Of a DNA stretch of 38,827 nucleotides, positions 1 to 10,900 are shown in pieces. Under the pieces are notes generated by a model that saw only the letters and a list, made by a program, of their open reading frames with translations, did no database searches and was not told the origin of the DNA. The translations under genes were made by a program, and so were the position numbers. The stretch comes from Schoenoplectus triqueter (taxonomy: Eukaryota > Streptophyta > Magnoliopsida > Poales > Cyperaceae): positions 1-38,827 of the forward strand of contig CAXKVV010000325.1 of assembly GCA_964058805.1 (NCBI GenBank), in the 5' to 3' direction. Each line of letters starts with the position of its first letter. The stretch's first letter is position 1.

Positions 1-351
1 CTACAAAATAAATAGAGTTTAGAAATAATAAAAATAAAATTCTACTATTTTAGCCATTATAAAAAATCCCAAAAATATTAATAGCTACCCCTTTTCCTGT
101 TTTTTGTAAATAATTTTCTACATAGACAAATAGGGTTTAAGAAATAAAAATAATAATAGTAATATAATAATTGTAATAATAATAATAATAATAATAGTAA
201 TAATAATGATAATAATAAATGCATCTTTATAATAATGGAAGATATTATAATAGACTTTGTGCATTTTAAGAAATGAATAAATATGCTCACATAAGGAGTG
301 TAGAGCCACATATGAATATTTGCACACATGACATGACATTTAAAGTAATTA

Positions 352-900
352 GTCAAGACAAGAACATCTTGACGTGGGATGATTAAGGCTTCAATAGCAA
401 TATGAGAAGATATGTCGAGACAAGAACATCTTGACACTTGATGAAGAACAACAAAATACGTCGAGACAGGAACATCTTGACGTGAGATGAATAAGGCTTT
501 GATAGCAGCATGAAGAAGTATGTTGAGACAGGAACATCTTGACACCTGATGAAGAATAACCAGAGCTACGACACTAACATGAAGATATACGTCGACTCTG
601 AAGAAGAAGAACATTACGATGTCCTAGAGAGGTGACATCTTAATGACTCGCTGCCATGAGCAAGTAACTCATGATTGAATACGCTCACACAAGGGGTGTA
701 GGGCTACATAGTAATTTTGCACAAGTAATGCAACACGTAGGATGATTAGTCGAGACAAGAACATCTTGACATTCGTTGAAGATTGACCAAAGCTACGACA
801 TCAGCATGGAGAGATATGTCGACTTTGAAGATGAAGAACATTACGATGTCCTAGCGAAGTGACATCTTAATGACTCGGTGTCATGAACAAGTAATTCATG
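352..900 (+). repeat. LTR stem-loop array 1 (GAACATCTTGAC repeats and related hairpins)
   Basis: Five copies of a stem-loop start at 352, 414, 460, 522 and 749. Each has a 7-nt left arm (GTCAAGA, GTCGAGA or GTTGAGA), an 8-nt loop CARGAACA and a right arm TCTTGAC; mismatches are G-T wobbles. Interspersed are GATGTC/GACATC hairpins (618-639, 845-866) and two hairpins with loop CAAGTAA, arms CATGAG/CTCATG (655-673) and CATGAA/TTCATG (882-900). The array lies in the presumed U3. Confidence 0.85.
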
Positions 901-975
901 ACCATTTGAGCTGGCAAGACTGAACTTGTCCGTCGATGAGTTTGTCTCCTGGCTCATTTCCCGAGAATGTGAGAT

Positions 976-1512
976 TGAATCGGTCTGTTGGTAGATTCAT
1001 CCACAAAACAGTGAATGTGAACCGTTCTGTAGGTAGGTTCCTTCACTAACACATGCCCCAATGTTGAACTGGCCCAGCGCTTCAGGTTTGACATTGTGTG
1101 CAATTGTGTTTCCTAGGTTTATGAATCGGCTTAGTGCTACGAATTCATGATCTAGAAGATCGGTGAGAAGAAATACGTGGGCCATAGCCACCCTTCTCCT
1201 GATTCACCAACCTCAAGATCAACCGGCTCAGTGCTTCGAGTTGTATTTTGTGTGATTGGTTGTTGACTAGTTAAGATTGAACCGGTCTGTTTGTAGGTTT
1301 ATCTTCTAGATCAACGGAGGTCGAGTCGGTCTGTATGTAGACTCACCTCAAGCCCCTATGAAGAGATTAACCTGGTCTGTTGGTAAGGTTACATCTCGAG
1401 GTGGCATGGACTGAACCGGTCTGTTTGTAGGTTCGTCCCCCATAGGATAAAACCGATCTGTTTGTAGGTTTTGTCTTCCCTAGATTGAACCGATCTGTTT
1501 GTAGGTTCATCT
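976..1512 (+). repeat. LTR stem-loop array 2 (constant loop, covarying arms)
   Basis: Eight units carry a 12-nt loop close to GGTCTGTTTGTA between complementary arms, with loops at 982, 1024, 1284, 1328, 1374, 1418, 1455 and 1492. Arms differ between units yet stay complementary: GAATC/GATTC, GAACC/GGTTC, GAGTC/GACTC, TAACCT/AGGTTA, AAAACC/GGTTTT. Several stems extend to 9-11 bp past a one-base bulge. Three further hairpins with a GCYYAGYGCTW loop (1063-1092, 1121-1148, 1220-1243) lie between them. The array ends just upstream of the TATA box. Confidence 0.88.
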
Positions 1513-1528
1513 TCCGTAGATCCCTTTT

Positions 1529-1534
1529 TATAAA
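1529..1534 (+). promoter_or_regulatory. Candidate LTR TATA box
   Basis: TATAAA after a T run, 293 bp before the LTR end. A start about 30 bp downstream would give R plus U5 of roughly 265 bp, a usual size. The same site is at 23628-23633 in the 3' LTR; in the older 5' LTR of element 2 it reads TGTAAA. An alternative promoter is the TATATAAA at 19696. Confidence 0.55.
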
Positions 1535-1831
1535 CCTAGACGACCACTTGACCATCTTTTAACCATACTATTTGCTTCTCTCTTTCAAAGATCCAGAGGT
1601 GCCTCGAGGTTCGTAGCCCAGGGTAATTAACGGTGGGGGCTTGCGCCCACCGGAATCTACAAGAACTCACAATCACTAAAAAACCCCCTGAATGTGCATC
1701 CAAATATCTCTAAACGGCAGAATCGGCCGACTCCCAGCAGATGCACGCTCGGGAGGGATCTCCGTGTCCTTCTTCCGCAACCCATCGCCCGGCGGCGGTG
1801 CGGAGCGCGCGAAAAAGGGTCGCACAGGATC

Positions 1832-1849
1832 TGGCACGCCCGGTGGGAC
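1832..1849 (+). other. Primer binding site of element 1
   Basis: It begins with TGG five bases after the LTR end and reads TGGCACGCCCGGTGGGAC, the form expected for pairing with the CCA 3' end of a tRNA. It is the same in element 2. I do not assign the tRNA species. Confidence 0.8.
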
Positions 1850-1940
1850 ATAGATTCTCCTCTTATCTCTGAAAGAGAGAGGCAAATAGAATAGTTAAGA
1901 GATACAAGTGGTCTCCTATGCGCTAAAAATGACTAATAAT

Positions 1941-1963
1941 TTTCAAGTGTTTTTGTTTTGCAG
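1941..1963 (+). promoter_or_regulatory. Candidate 3' splice site just before the gag start
   Basis: A T-rich tract ends in TTTTGCAG, three bases before the gag ATG. The same signal occurs in element 2 (AG at 24398-24399). If used, it would join a leader exon to gag and remove an upstream ATG at 1929, which in element 1 is out of frame with gag. The donor is unknown; GTATGT at 19975 and GTAGGT at 35621 (in the copies further along the elements) are candidates. Splicing is inferred. Confidence 0.45.
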
Positions 1964-1966
1964 GAA

Positions 1967-4900
1967 ATGGCATACTTTGGAAATTTCAACCTCGCTCCCT
2001 ACACCGTCACTCCTGCACAGAGCCCGGAGGGCAAGCTCTTCATGTTCTTCGGGACCATCCCGCAGGAACTCACCATCTACGGCCCAGCTCCAGTGGCCAC
2101 GATCACTCCCGCAACCGTCCGGATCTCCATCCCGGACGAGGAGGAGGACTCGATCACCCTGACTCCCAAGGGGATCTCAAATAACGTCATGGCCTCTCCT
2201 ACTACCTCCCCAAAGAGGAGAAGACGACCGTCTAAGAAGACAGCCCCAACGGCCGCAGCCCAAACTACCCGCAACTCTCAAGCGTCCAGGAAGAGGGCCC
2301 TGGATGCATACCAGAACCAGCTGGTGGCTAGGCCAGCCATCCCGGTCTCCAACAAATTTACGGCACTCCGTATAGTGGCTAAGAACTCGGCCACAGGCCA
2401 GCTCCGCCAGGCATGGGAGGTGCCTAAGCCCACACCTCGCCTAACTCAAAGGCCTCAGCGCCGCCAGGACAAGTCTCAAGCCCCTGCAGAAGCCATCTAC
2501 AAGGCTCACAGGGCCCTCAAACAGAGGAAGAGCGTCAAGAACGCTAGGTCGAGACAATACGTCTCCCGCTCCGGTCAATCTCAAGACATGGCTCGGCCGC
2601 AAGCCATTGTCTCAACTCCGCACCCGAGGAGGTTTACGCCAAAGGTAACACTTAGCACCCAGCAGGTGTGGGTCCCAAAGGGTTCCCAGCCAACAAGGTC
2701 CCAATCTCAAGCTCAGTCCAACAAGGCCGGCAGGTCCAACGCTCCGTCCGAGAGCGTATTCAACCGCTTAGGTCAAAAGAGTGTATTCAGCCGATTAGGC
2801 TCGAGAATACCACTCAATAGTCTAAAAATAACTGCCTCTGACCAAACAAAGAAGGAGAGAAGAACCGCTTGTTATGAAGAGCACTTCTCAGTCAACACCA
2901 TCAGCATAAGTTACGATACTGATCCGGACACTGATGCTGAGGTGAATATGACCCAGGATGACCAGTCTCCGCCTAATCAAGCTCACGTCACTAATACCAA
3001 TAAAAATAATGGTAGAAAAGGGAGACCACCCAAGAGAGTCAACCCCGAAGGCAACAGCAGGGAAGGGGAAGACCACAACGAAAACCCCGATCTCTTCGAT
3101 AATGAAGATGACGTTGAAGCACGTCCCGAAATGCCTATCGATGAAATTGAAATACTAAAAGGCCATATCGAGGCACGGGACGAAGAGCTGATTAGGCAAC
3201 GGGAGCTAATCGCTACCATGTTGAAACAAAATGAAGAACTAATTAAGGCGGTCAAGTCATTACAAGAATCACAAGACGCCAATTTTAAAGCTGGTAACTC
3301 CCGTCAAGAAGGGGTCCACAGTACCAAAAGCAATCATAAGGGAAAACAACCTGTCGATTCTAAACCCCATCCACATAGAACAATAGAAGTGGAGGCTGAA
3401 CCAACGGGAATATCCCGGAAAGAGATTCAAGCCATGATTGCCCAGCAAATGCAAATAGCTGGAGGTGGATACGCTATCCCTCCTGTAAAAAACTGTGGAC
3501 ATCCATACCCTGCCATATACGACTTGGAAGAATATCCTAAAGGGTATGTGATCCCCCGTTTCAGGACCTTCTCAGGGGAAGGCAATAAAGACCTGAACCC
3601 CGAACAACACCTGGCCCACTTTGTAGCCTCGTGCGGCAACACGGGTGGCAATGATGCACTGTTGTTAAGACAATTCCCTCAAAGCCTAGTGGGAACCGCT
3701 TTCCAATGGTACTATTCATTAGAAAACAACAGCATCAGGACCTGGGACGAGATGGCAGACTCGTTCAGGGCGCGATTTGTCATGGTGTCTGATAAGATAA
3801 ACATAGCCGATCTGGCAAGCACTAAACCCAAGAAAGGGGAGTCAATGACAGATTTTATCAATAGATGGCGGAACCTCAGCATCAAATGCGACCGCACATT
3901 AACCGAAGATGAGGCCGTCAACCTAATCATGAAGAACATTGACGGGTGGATGGGCATGCTTCTTGGTGTGACAAAGGTCAACACATTCAAAGACTTGCTC
4001 AGATCGGTATCCAATATGGAAAGGATGTCACCGCACACCGTGCCAAACTTTATGAATAATAGGCCGCAACGAGGGGCCCGAGCTGAAACCAAAGTGGCAT
4101 TCACCTCGCTAAAAGACAAGATGGTTGCCAACGCAGACACTCAAGGCGGCAGCAGTAGCACAAATGGCAACAATTACAACAAGGGACCCAGGCCCAATCC
4201 GGGAGGGAGTTCACGGAGTTTTGAGTCCCTCAGACAAAAGAAGACTAAACCGTACTCCTTCAGGAAAGATAAAGTTGCTCAAATCTTCAGGGGAGCACTA
4301 AAGAATGGCCTAACCCTGCCGGCCAGTAAACGCCCGGAAGATGCCGATAAATCGGACGAACCCAACTTTTGCCCATACCACAGAATAATAGGGCACTCAA
4401 TTGAAGATTGCTGGGTCTTCAAAGATTGGGTCGAAAAGGCATACAAAAACGGTGAAATTACTTTACCTAAAGGGTTCTTGCAAAGCCCATCAGCCCATGA
4501 GCAGGCCAATATGATCTCTCACGAAGAAGAGAAAGTCCCGGGCCAGTCATGCGAAGACCAGGAAGAACAATGGACTACGCACTTATCGAAGAAATCGATT
4601 AAAATGCTTAAAGCTCTTAAGAAAGAACCCGGCATGAAATGGAAAGACGACATCACGCCAGTGGTCCCACCAAAACCCAGGGTATATTATAAGGTGGACC
4701 AGAGCCAAGACCAGGTTCTTAAGAAGAAAAAGAAGCATAGAAGCAGTAAGTCCAAAAAGAACAAAATTGAAGAATACGAGCAGGGCAGTCCCGAGGCGAT
4801 TACCCTCCAACACTTCATCTCCAAAGAAGACTGGGAGAAACTAACCCTATGTCAAAAGGAAGAAAATATAAATGAAGAAATAAATAAAGAAGAAAGCGAA

Positions 4901-7900
4901 GAGATCTGGGGTGCTTCGTGCAATATGGTATATTCTTCTCACGACGAAGATATGCCAACATTAGAGGAGATGTTCTTCCCGAATGACGAAGGGGAAGCAA
5001 GCACCTCTGGGACCAAGAATGAAGAGTGCAAAGCCGTGCTCCGGTCCGGGACTTATATACCTGAGAGACAGGCTCCCAAGGATTCCGATAAAGGAAAGGA
5101 CAAGGTCCAGAATAAAGGCAAAGAGGTCGAGAATCCAAGCAAGAACCCAGAAAGAACCCGGTCGACGGGCGAAGAATATAATGTGTTGGCACATCTGCGT
5201 AAGATTCCAGCGCTATTAAGCATATTTGACGCGTTGATGATGTCACAAGACCTAAGGGAGGTACTAATTCAGGCCCTGCAAGATCCTGAGAAGTATAAGT
5301 CATATTTCATCGAGCAAAATATGCAAGAAGCCCTATTCACCGCCAAGCGGGCCGCCTGTATAAACTTCACAGACGATGACCTCCTAATAGGCACCGTCGA
5401 CCACAACCGCCCCCTATACATCACCGGAAACTGTGGAGGGCAGAAGATTGGCCGCATCTTGGTCGACGCAGGGTCTTCGATCAATATTATGCCACTTAAA
5501 ACTCTAAAGACCATCACCTTAGACGTAAAGAATCTATCTGATGAAAAGGTGATTATTCATGGCTTCAATCAAAACTCCCAAAAGGCCCTGGGAGCTATAA
5601 CTCTGAACCTGCAATGCGGAAGCCTAAGAGCGCCTACTAAATTCTATGTCATTGACGCTGAAACCTCTTATCGGGCGTTGCTGGGTCGCCCGTGGCTTCA
5701 TAGCAATCAGGTCATACCCTCTACTCTGCACCAATGCCTGAAATATATTGAGAATGGTAAGCAAAAGAGAATTGACGGAGATGTCAAGCCATTCGGGGTG
5801 CATGAGATTAAGTTCAATGACGCCCAATATTTTCTGCCTAAATCCGCTGTGGCGCCGAGCCGGCCTATAACAAAAGCAGGTCAGAAACCCTTCAATAAAG
5901 GCCCTAAATTTGATACCTCATCTGGAGAAGAAGAAGAGGTCAAATTTAATATCAAACCCCGAGGTGCTCGAGCCCAAAGACCCGGGAGAAAGTCGGGTGA
6001 AGAAGCAACCTTCCGCTTCAAACAGGTGGCTGCGTATAAGGCCCAAATAAAACCGAGCGAAATCAATACAAGTGATTCTGAAGAGGAGGTCATTTTCAAT
6101 TTTAAGCCTGCCAACACCCCTCAAATTCAGATCATAGAGGCAACTTCGGGAGAAGATTCCGAAGATTCCAACAATTCGGGCGATACCACCTCGGGAGAAG
6201 AATCTGGCCATGATCGTCAACCCTGGGAAGAGGAGTCTGACGAAGAGATCATCTATCACATCCTCAAGAAGCCATACAAAGGGCCTGAAACAGATAATGA
6301 AAGTGAGGAGTCATATATGATCAACACGGGACCCGGTAGCGGAAGGGATAACCCGGTTAGGCCAAGGCCTATAAATGAAGAACGCTCATGGCGGGAAAAT
6401 TTTGAGGGTCGCGTCTGGAATGCGATCGATGAAATAAGGCACCAAGTTGAAAATAACAGAAGAGAGGTGTCTGAACAATGGGAAGTGATGCAGGATATCA
6501 AGACGCAACACAATGAAATCATGATAATGATTGAAAACCTGCAAACCGCGATTTATAATTCCGAGCTGCTCAAAGAAATGACGAGCGAACCCCGTTCCGG
6601 GACCCCCGAAAGACAAACACCCGATAGCGGCAAACGGGTAATTGTCATAGTAGATGAATCGAAGGGGGAAGAAATAAAAGCTAAGCAACCGACCGTCATG
6701 CAAACCCTCAAGGTCAAGAAGAGTAAACCATACTCTTTTCTGAGAAATAAAACAGCTCGGATATTTGAGCAAGCCCTAAAGAGCGGATTGACACTTCCCG
6801 TCTGTAAAAGACCCGCTGACATAGAAAGAGCCGGTGAAGGCGAATTCTGCCCTTATCATCGCATATTGGGCCATACAATTGAAGAATGCTGGGTATTCAA
6901 AGACCTTATAGAAGAAGGGCATAAAAACGGGACGATCCAACTCCCGAAGAGCTTTCAACAAGACCCAGCTCCGCACAACTCGAATAACAAAGGTAAAGGG
7001 GTTGCTTATACGATCTCGCACACTCCCGTACCTAGTAAACCTAAGGCTGCGAGACGTAAGCCTATCAAAGAAATCTACCGCTCCAACTCGGTCATGAATA
7101 TTGAGATAGAAGAGGAGATGGCAGCGCTAGAGATTACTGTGGTTCCCGAAAGGCATTTCAAAGATCTCATACCAAGAGAGGTGAACCACATCCAAACCCT
7201 AAAGACCTTTGTTGTGCCGGCAAAGGTGGAACGCATCAAAGGGAAAACTATCATCCATAAGGCCATAATTTTCTATCAGAGCGATTCAACCCAGTCTCTG
7301 AAGAACCCTGATCACAATACTTGGAAGAAGTGGGTGATAGAACAAGAATTAGAGAATGCAACGAGCGATGACGCTGCATCTCATCCCTTTGGAAAGGAGC
7401 TGTACAAATTGGCAAAAAGGGCGAAATGTCTGAGGGACATATCCAAGGCCGAGGCCAAGCGCTTCGATGAACTCTGGAATGGCGGCCAGAATAAGGTCCT
7501 GGGCCTGGACGGTAAAATAAAATACACCCGGGGATTAGGGTATGACTGCGATGACGCAGCATGTTTTGAAGGGTCTCTCAACGAGTACCGTATAGAAGAA
7601 AGCTGTTGCATGACTTCTGTTGAAATGCCGGATAATAAAACAGAAGAGGACAATACCCCGGTCCTGAAAAATGCTTTGAAGCAGCTGGAAAAGGAACCTA
7701 ACACGGTCGATGAGTTAGCTGAAATCAATTTGGGGACGGAAGAAGACCCACGACCAACTTTCATAAGCGCGTCATTGCCGGAAGAGGTGGCTGACAAGTT
7801 GAAGACGTTCCTTAAAAACTATATGGACTGCTTCGCTTGGAGTTATAAAGAAATGCCTGGATTAGATCCCAACGTGGCGGTCCATTATTTGAAAATTGAT

Positions 7901-10900
7901 CCAACCTTCAAACCAATTAAACAAGCGCCGAGGCGAATGAGAATAGAACTCGAAGAGAAGGTCGTGGAGGAGACAAAGAAACTCATCGACGCCGGCTTTA
8001 TACGGGAAGAAGAGACGCCAGAATGGGTGGCTAGCATTGTCCCGGTTAAAAAGAAAAATGGGCAGATCCGTATTTGTGTGGACTTTCGGGACTTAAACAA
8101 GGCATGCCCTAAAGATGATTTCCCGCTCCCAGTAACCGAAATCATAATTGACCATACATCCTCCTATGAAGTCTTCTCCTTCATGGACGGTTATGCGGGC
8201 TATAATCAAATTAAGATGGCGCCAGAAGATGAGAGGCACACGGCATTCCGCACACCGATTGGCATATATTGTTACAAAGTCATGCCGTTTGGGCTCAAAA
8301 ATGCGGGAGCCACCTACCAACGGGCGATGACGAAGATATTTGACGATCTGATCCACAAAATAGTAGAATGCTATGTGGACGATCTAGTCATCAAAGCCAT
8401 GTCATATGAAGAACACCTCCAATACCTCGAGGTCGTTTTCAACCGCCTGAGAGAACATGCGCTCAAATTAAACCCGTTGAAATGCGCATTTATGGTATCA
8501 TCTGGTAAATTTCTGGGGTTTGTAGTACGCCACAGGGGCATTGAGATAGACCCGGGCAAGATCAAAGCAATCACTGAACTATCCCCGCCAAAGAATTTAA
8601 AACAGTTGCGATCTTTACAAGGGCAATTGGCGTACATCAGGCGGTTCATAGCCAATCTATCGGGTAAAATCCAACCCTTCACCCGGCTAACTAAAAAGAA
8701 TATCCCGTTTAAGTGGGATGGCGAGTGCCAGCGAGCCTTTGAAGAAATCAAGGCATATCTGCTCAACCCTCCAGTATTGGCAGCACCTATACCCGGGAAG
8801 GAACTTATTCTATACACGACCGCCCTGGATGGATCCTTGGGAGCTTTGTTGGCACAAGAAAACCAGGATGGTAATCAAAATGCGCTGTATTACCTAAGTC
8901 GCATGATGGTAGGGGCAGAACACGGGTATTCACCGATTGAGAAGCATTGCTTAGCCCTAATTTTCGCGGTGAAGAAATTGAGGCATTACATGCTAGCCCA
9001 CAAAATCATATTAATATCCAAGGTGGACCCTCTCAAATATCTGATGACTCGGCCAATGTTGACGGGGAGGCTGGCCAAGTGGGCTATCATCCTCACCGAA
9101 TTCGACATCACCTATACACCGCAAAAGGCGATAAAGGGGCAGGCGCTAGCAGATTTCCTGGCTGCACACCCGATCCAAGATGACTCCCCATTAAAATGTG
9201 ACTTTCCAGATGAGGAAACTCTACATGTTGAAGAAGGAAGTCCTATATGGGAGATGTACTTTGATGGTGCCTCGTCAATCAAGCCGATCGCGGGCCCGGG
9301 AGTCCCAACTGTGCGAGCTGGCGCAGGACTAGTCTTCGTAACCCCGGAAGGCGGGATAATACGACATTCTCTGGCTTTAACTGAACCATGTACAAATAAT
9401 GAAGCAGAGTATGAGGCACTCATCGCCGGATTAGAGCTGTCACTGGAGCTAAAGATCAAGGCTGTGCGCATCTTTGGGGATTCACAGCTGATAATAAATC
9501 AAATAATTGGCGAATACAAGGTCTTGAAGCCGGAACTAATACAATATCACCAAAAGGCCATAGGATTAATGAAGAAAATCCCGTACGTGTCCATCGAGAA
9601 GGTCACGAGGGCCGTGAACGGTGAAGCAGATGCGTTGGCCAAACTCGCCAAGGAGCTGGGTGAACCAACAGGGCCGGAAATCCACATCACCGTCCGCAAT
9701 AGGAGGCCATTATCATTGTGTCAAACAACAGATGAGGCGAATAATGAAAATGCTGGGCTAGAAAAGATAGAATGCCAAGAAACAATGATAACCGAAGAAG
9801 ACGATGATTGGAGACAACCGTTCATCGAATATTTCCGGCATGGCACCCTCCCCAAGGATAAAAGGATAGCTGATCAACTAAGAAAACGGGTACTACGGTA
9901 TGCATATGTGGGTAATACGCTATACCGTAGGTCTTATGATCAGTTGTGGCTGAGATGTGTATCAGGGCCTGAAGCCGGGCAAGTTATGAAAGAAGTTCAT
10001 TCTGGACTATGCGGAGCACATCAGTCTGGGCCAAAAATGAAGTTGAAGATCAAGCGAATGGGGTATTATTGGCCCACGATGGTGGCTGATTGTGAAGAGC
10101 ACGCGAAGAAGTGCCGCATGTGCCAAATACATGGCCCTTTTATACATCAAGCGCCAAACCCATTGCACCCCACGGTAGCATCCTGGCCATTTAATATGTG
10201 GGGCACAGATATAGTGGGGCCCATAGACCCTCCGACGTCGAGAGGTCACCGGTTCATCCTGGCGGCGACGGATTATTTTACAAAATGGGCTGAAGCCGTT
10301 CCACTTAAAGAAGTTAAAGCATCCGATGTGGTTAAGTTCTTCAAGACGCACATCCTCTACCGATTCGGTACCCCACAACGGATAATATCCGATAATGGAA
10401 CGGCCTTCAAGAGCTCTAAAGTCTACGCCCTGGCGGAGCAATTTAACATTGATTGGAGATTCTCGTCCATTTACAACCCGAGAGCCAACGGCCTGGCCGA
10501 AGCTTTTAACAAAACCCTAATCAATATCATGAAGAAGACCGTAGACGGTAACCAACGAGACTGGGATAATCGTCTACAGGAGGCATTATGGGCTTATCGA
10601 ACCACATACCGAACGCCTACGCAAGCTACCCCGTATTCTTTGGCTTTTGGAGTTGAAGCCGTTCTCCCTCTTGAGGTGGAATTACCGTCATTGCGGGTGG
10701 CTATGCAAAATGATATGACCATGGACGAATGCCAACAACTTAGACTGGACGAGTTGGATGCCATGGACGAGAAGAGACTGATAGCCCAGCAGAACCTTGA
10801 AATATATCAGGCAAAAATGGCAAGGGCATATGATAAGATGGCGCGAGTCAGGGCATTTCAACAAGGGGAGCTTGTTCTTGTCCTCAAGAGGCCGATCATT

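Larger units (their letters stand above)
1..1826 (+). repeat. 5' LTR of element 1 (3' part only)
   Basis: The segment ends in GCACA at 1826, followed by a 5-nt spacer and the primer binding site, and recurs without visible change at 22100-23925. It holds AT-rich sequence with a TAA microsatellite (about 172-225), a dense set of small stem-loops (352-1512), a TATA box at 1529-1534 and a GC-rich end that would be R/U5. The LTR starts upstream of the window. Confidence 0.92.

Noticed and set aside
78..614. Minus-strand frame of 178 codons, repeated at 22177-22713
   Set aside because: It covers the LTR stem-loop array and a TAA microsatellite, giving Leu/Ile/Tyr runs; it is repeated only because the LTR is. 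No domain or coding signal.
352..900. CRISPR-like array of regularly spaced repeats
   Set aside because: Units are irregularly spaced, spacers are related to one another, there are no cas genes and the context is a plant retrotransposon.
1832..1849. Naming the primer tRNA
   Set aside because: I could not match the 18 bases to a specific plant tRNA with confidence; a tRNA database search would decide.
6386..6772. Minus-strand frames of 80-160 codons inside gag-pol
   Set aside because: Opposite-strand shadows of the real polyprotein; no independent motif.
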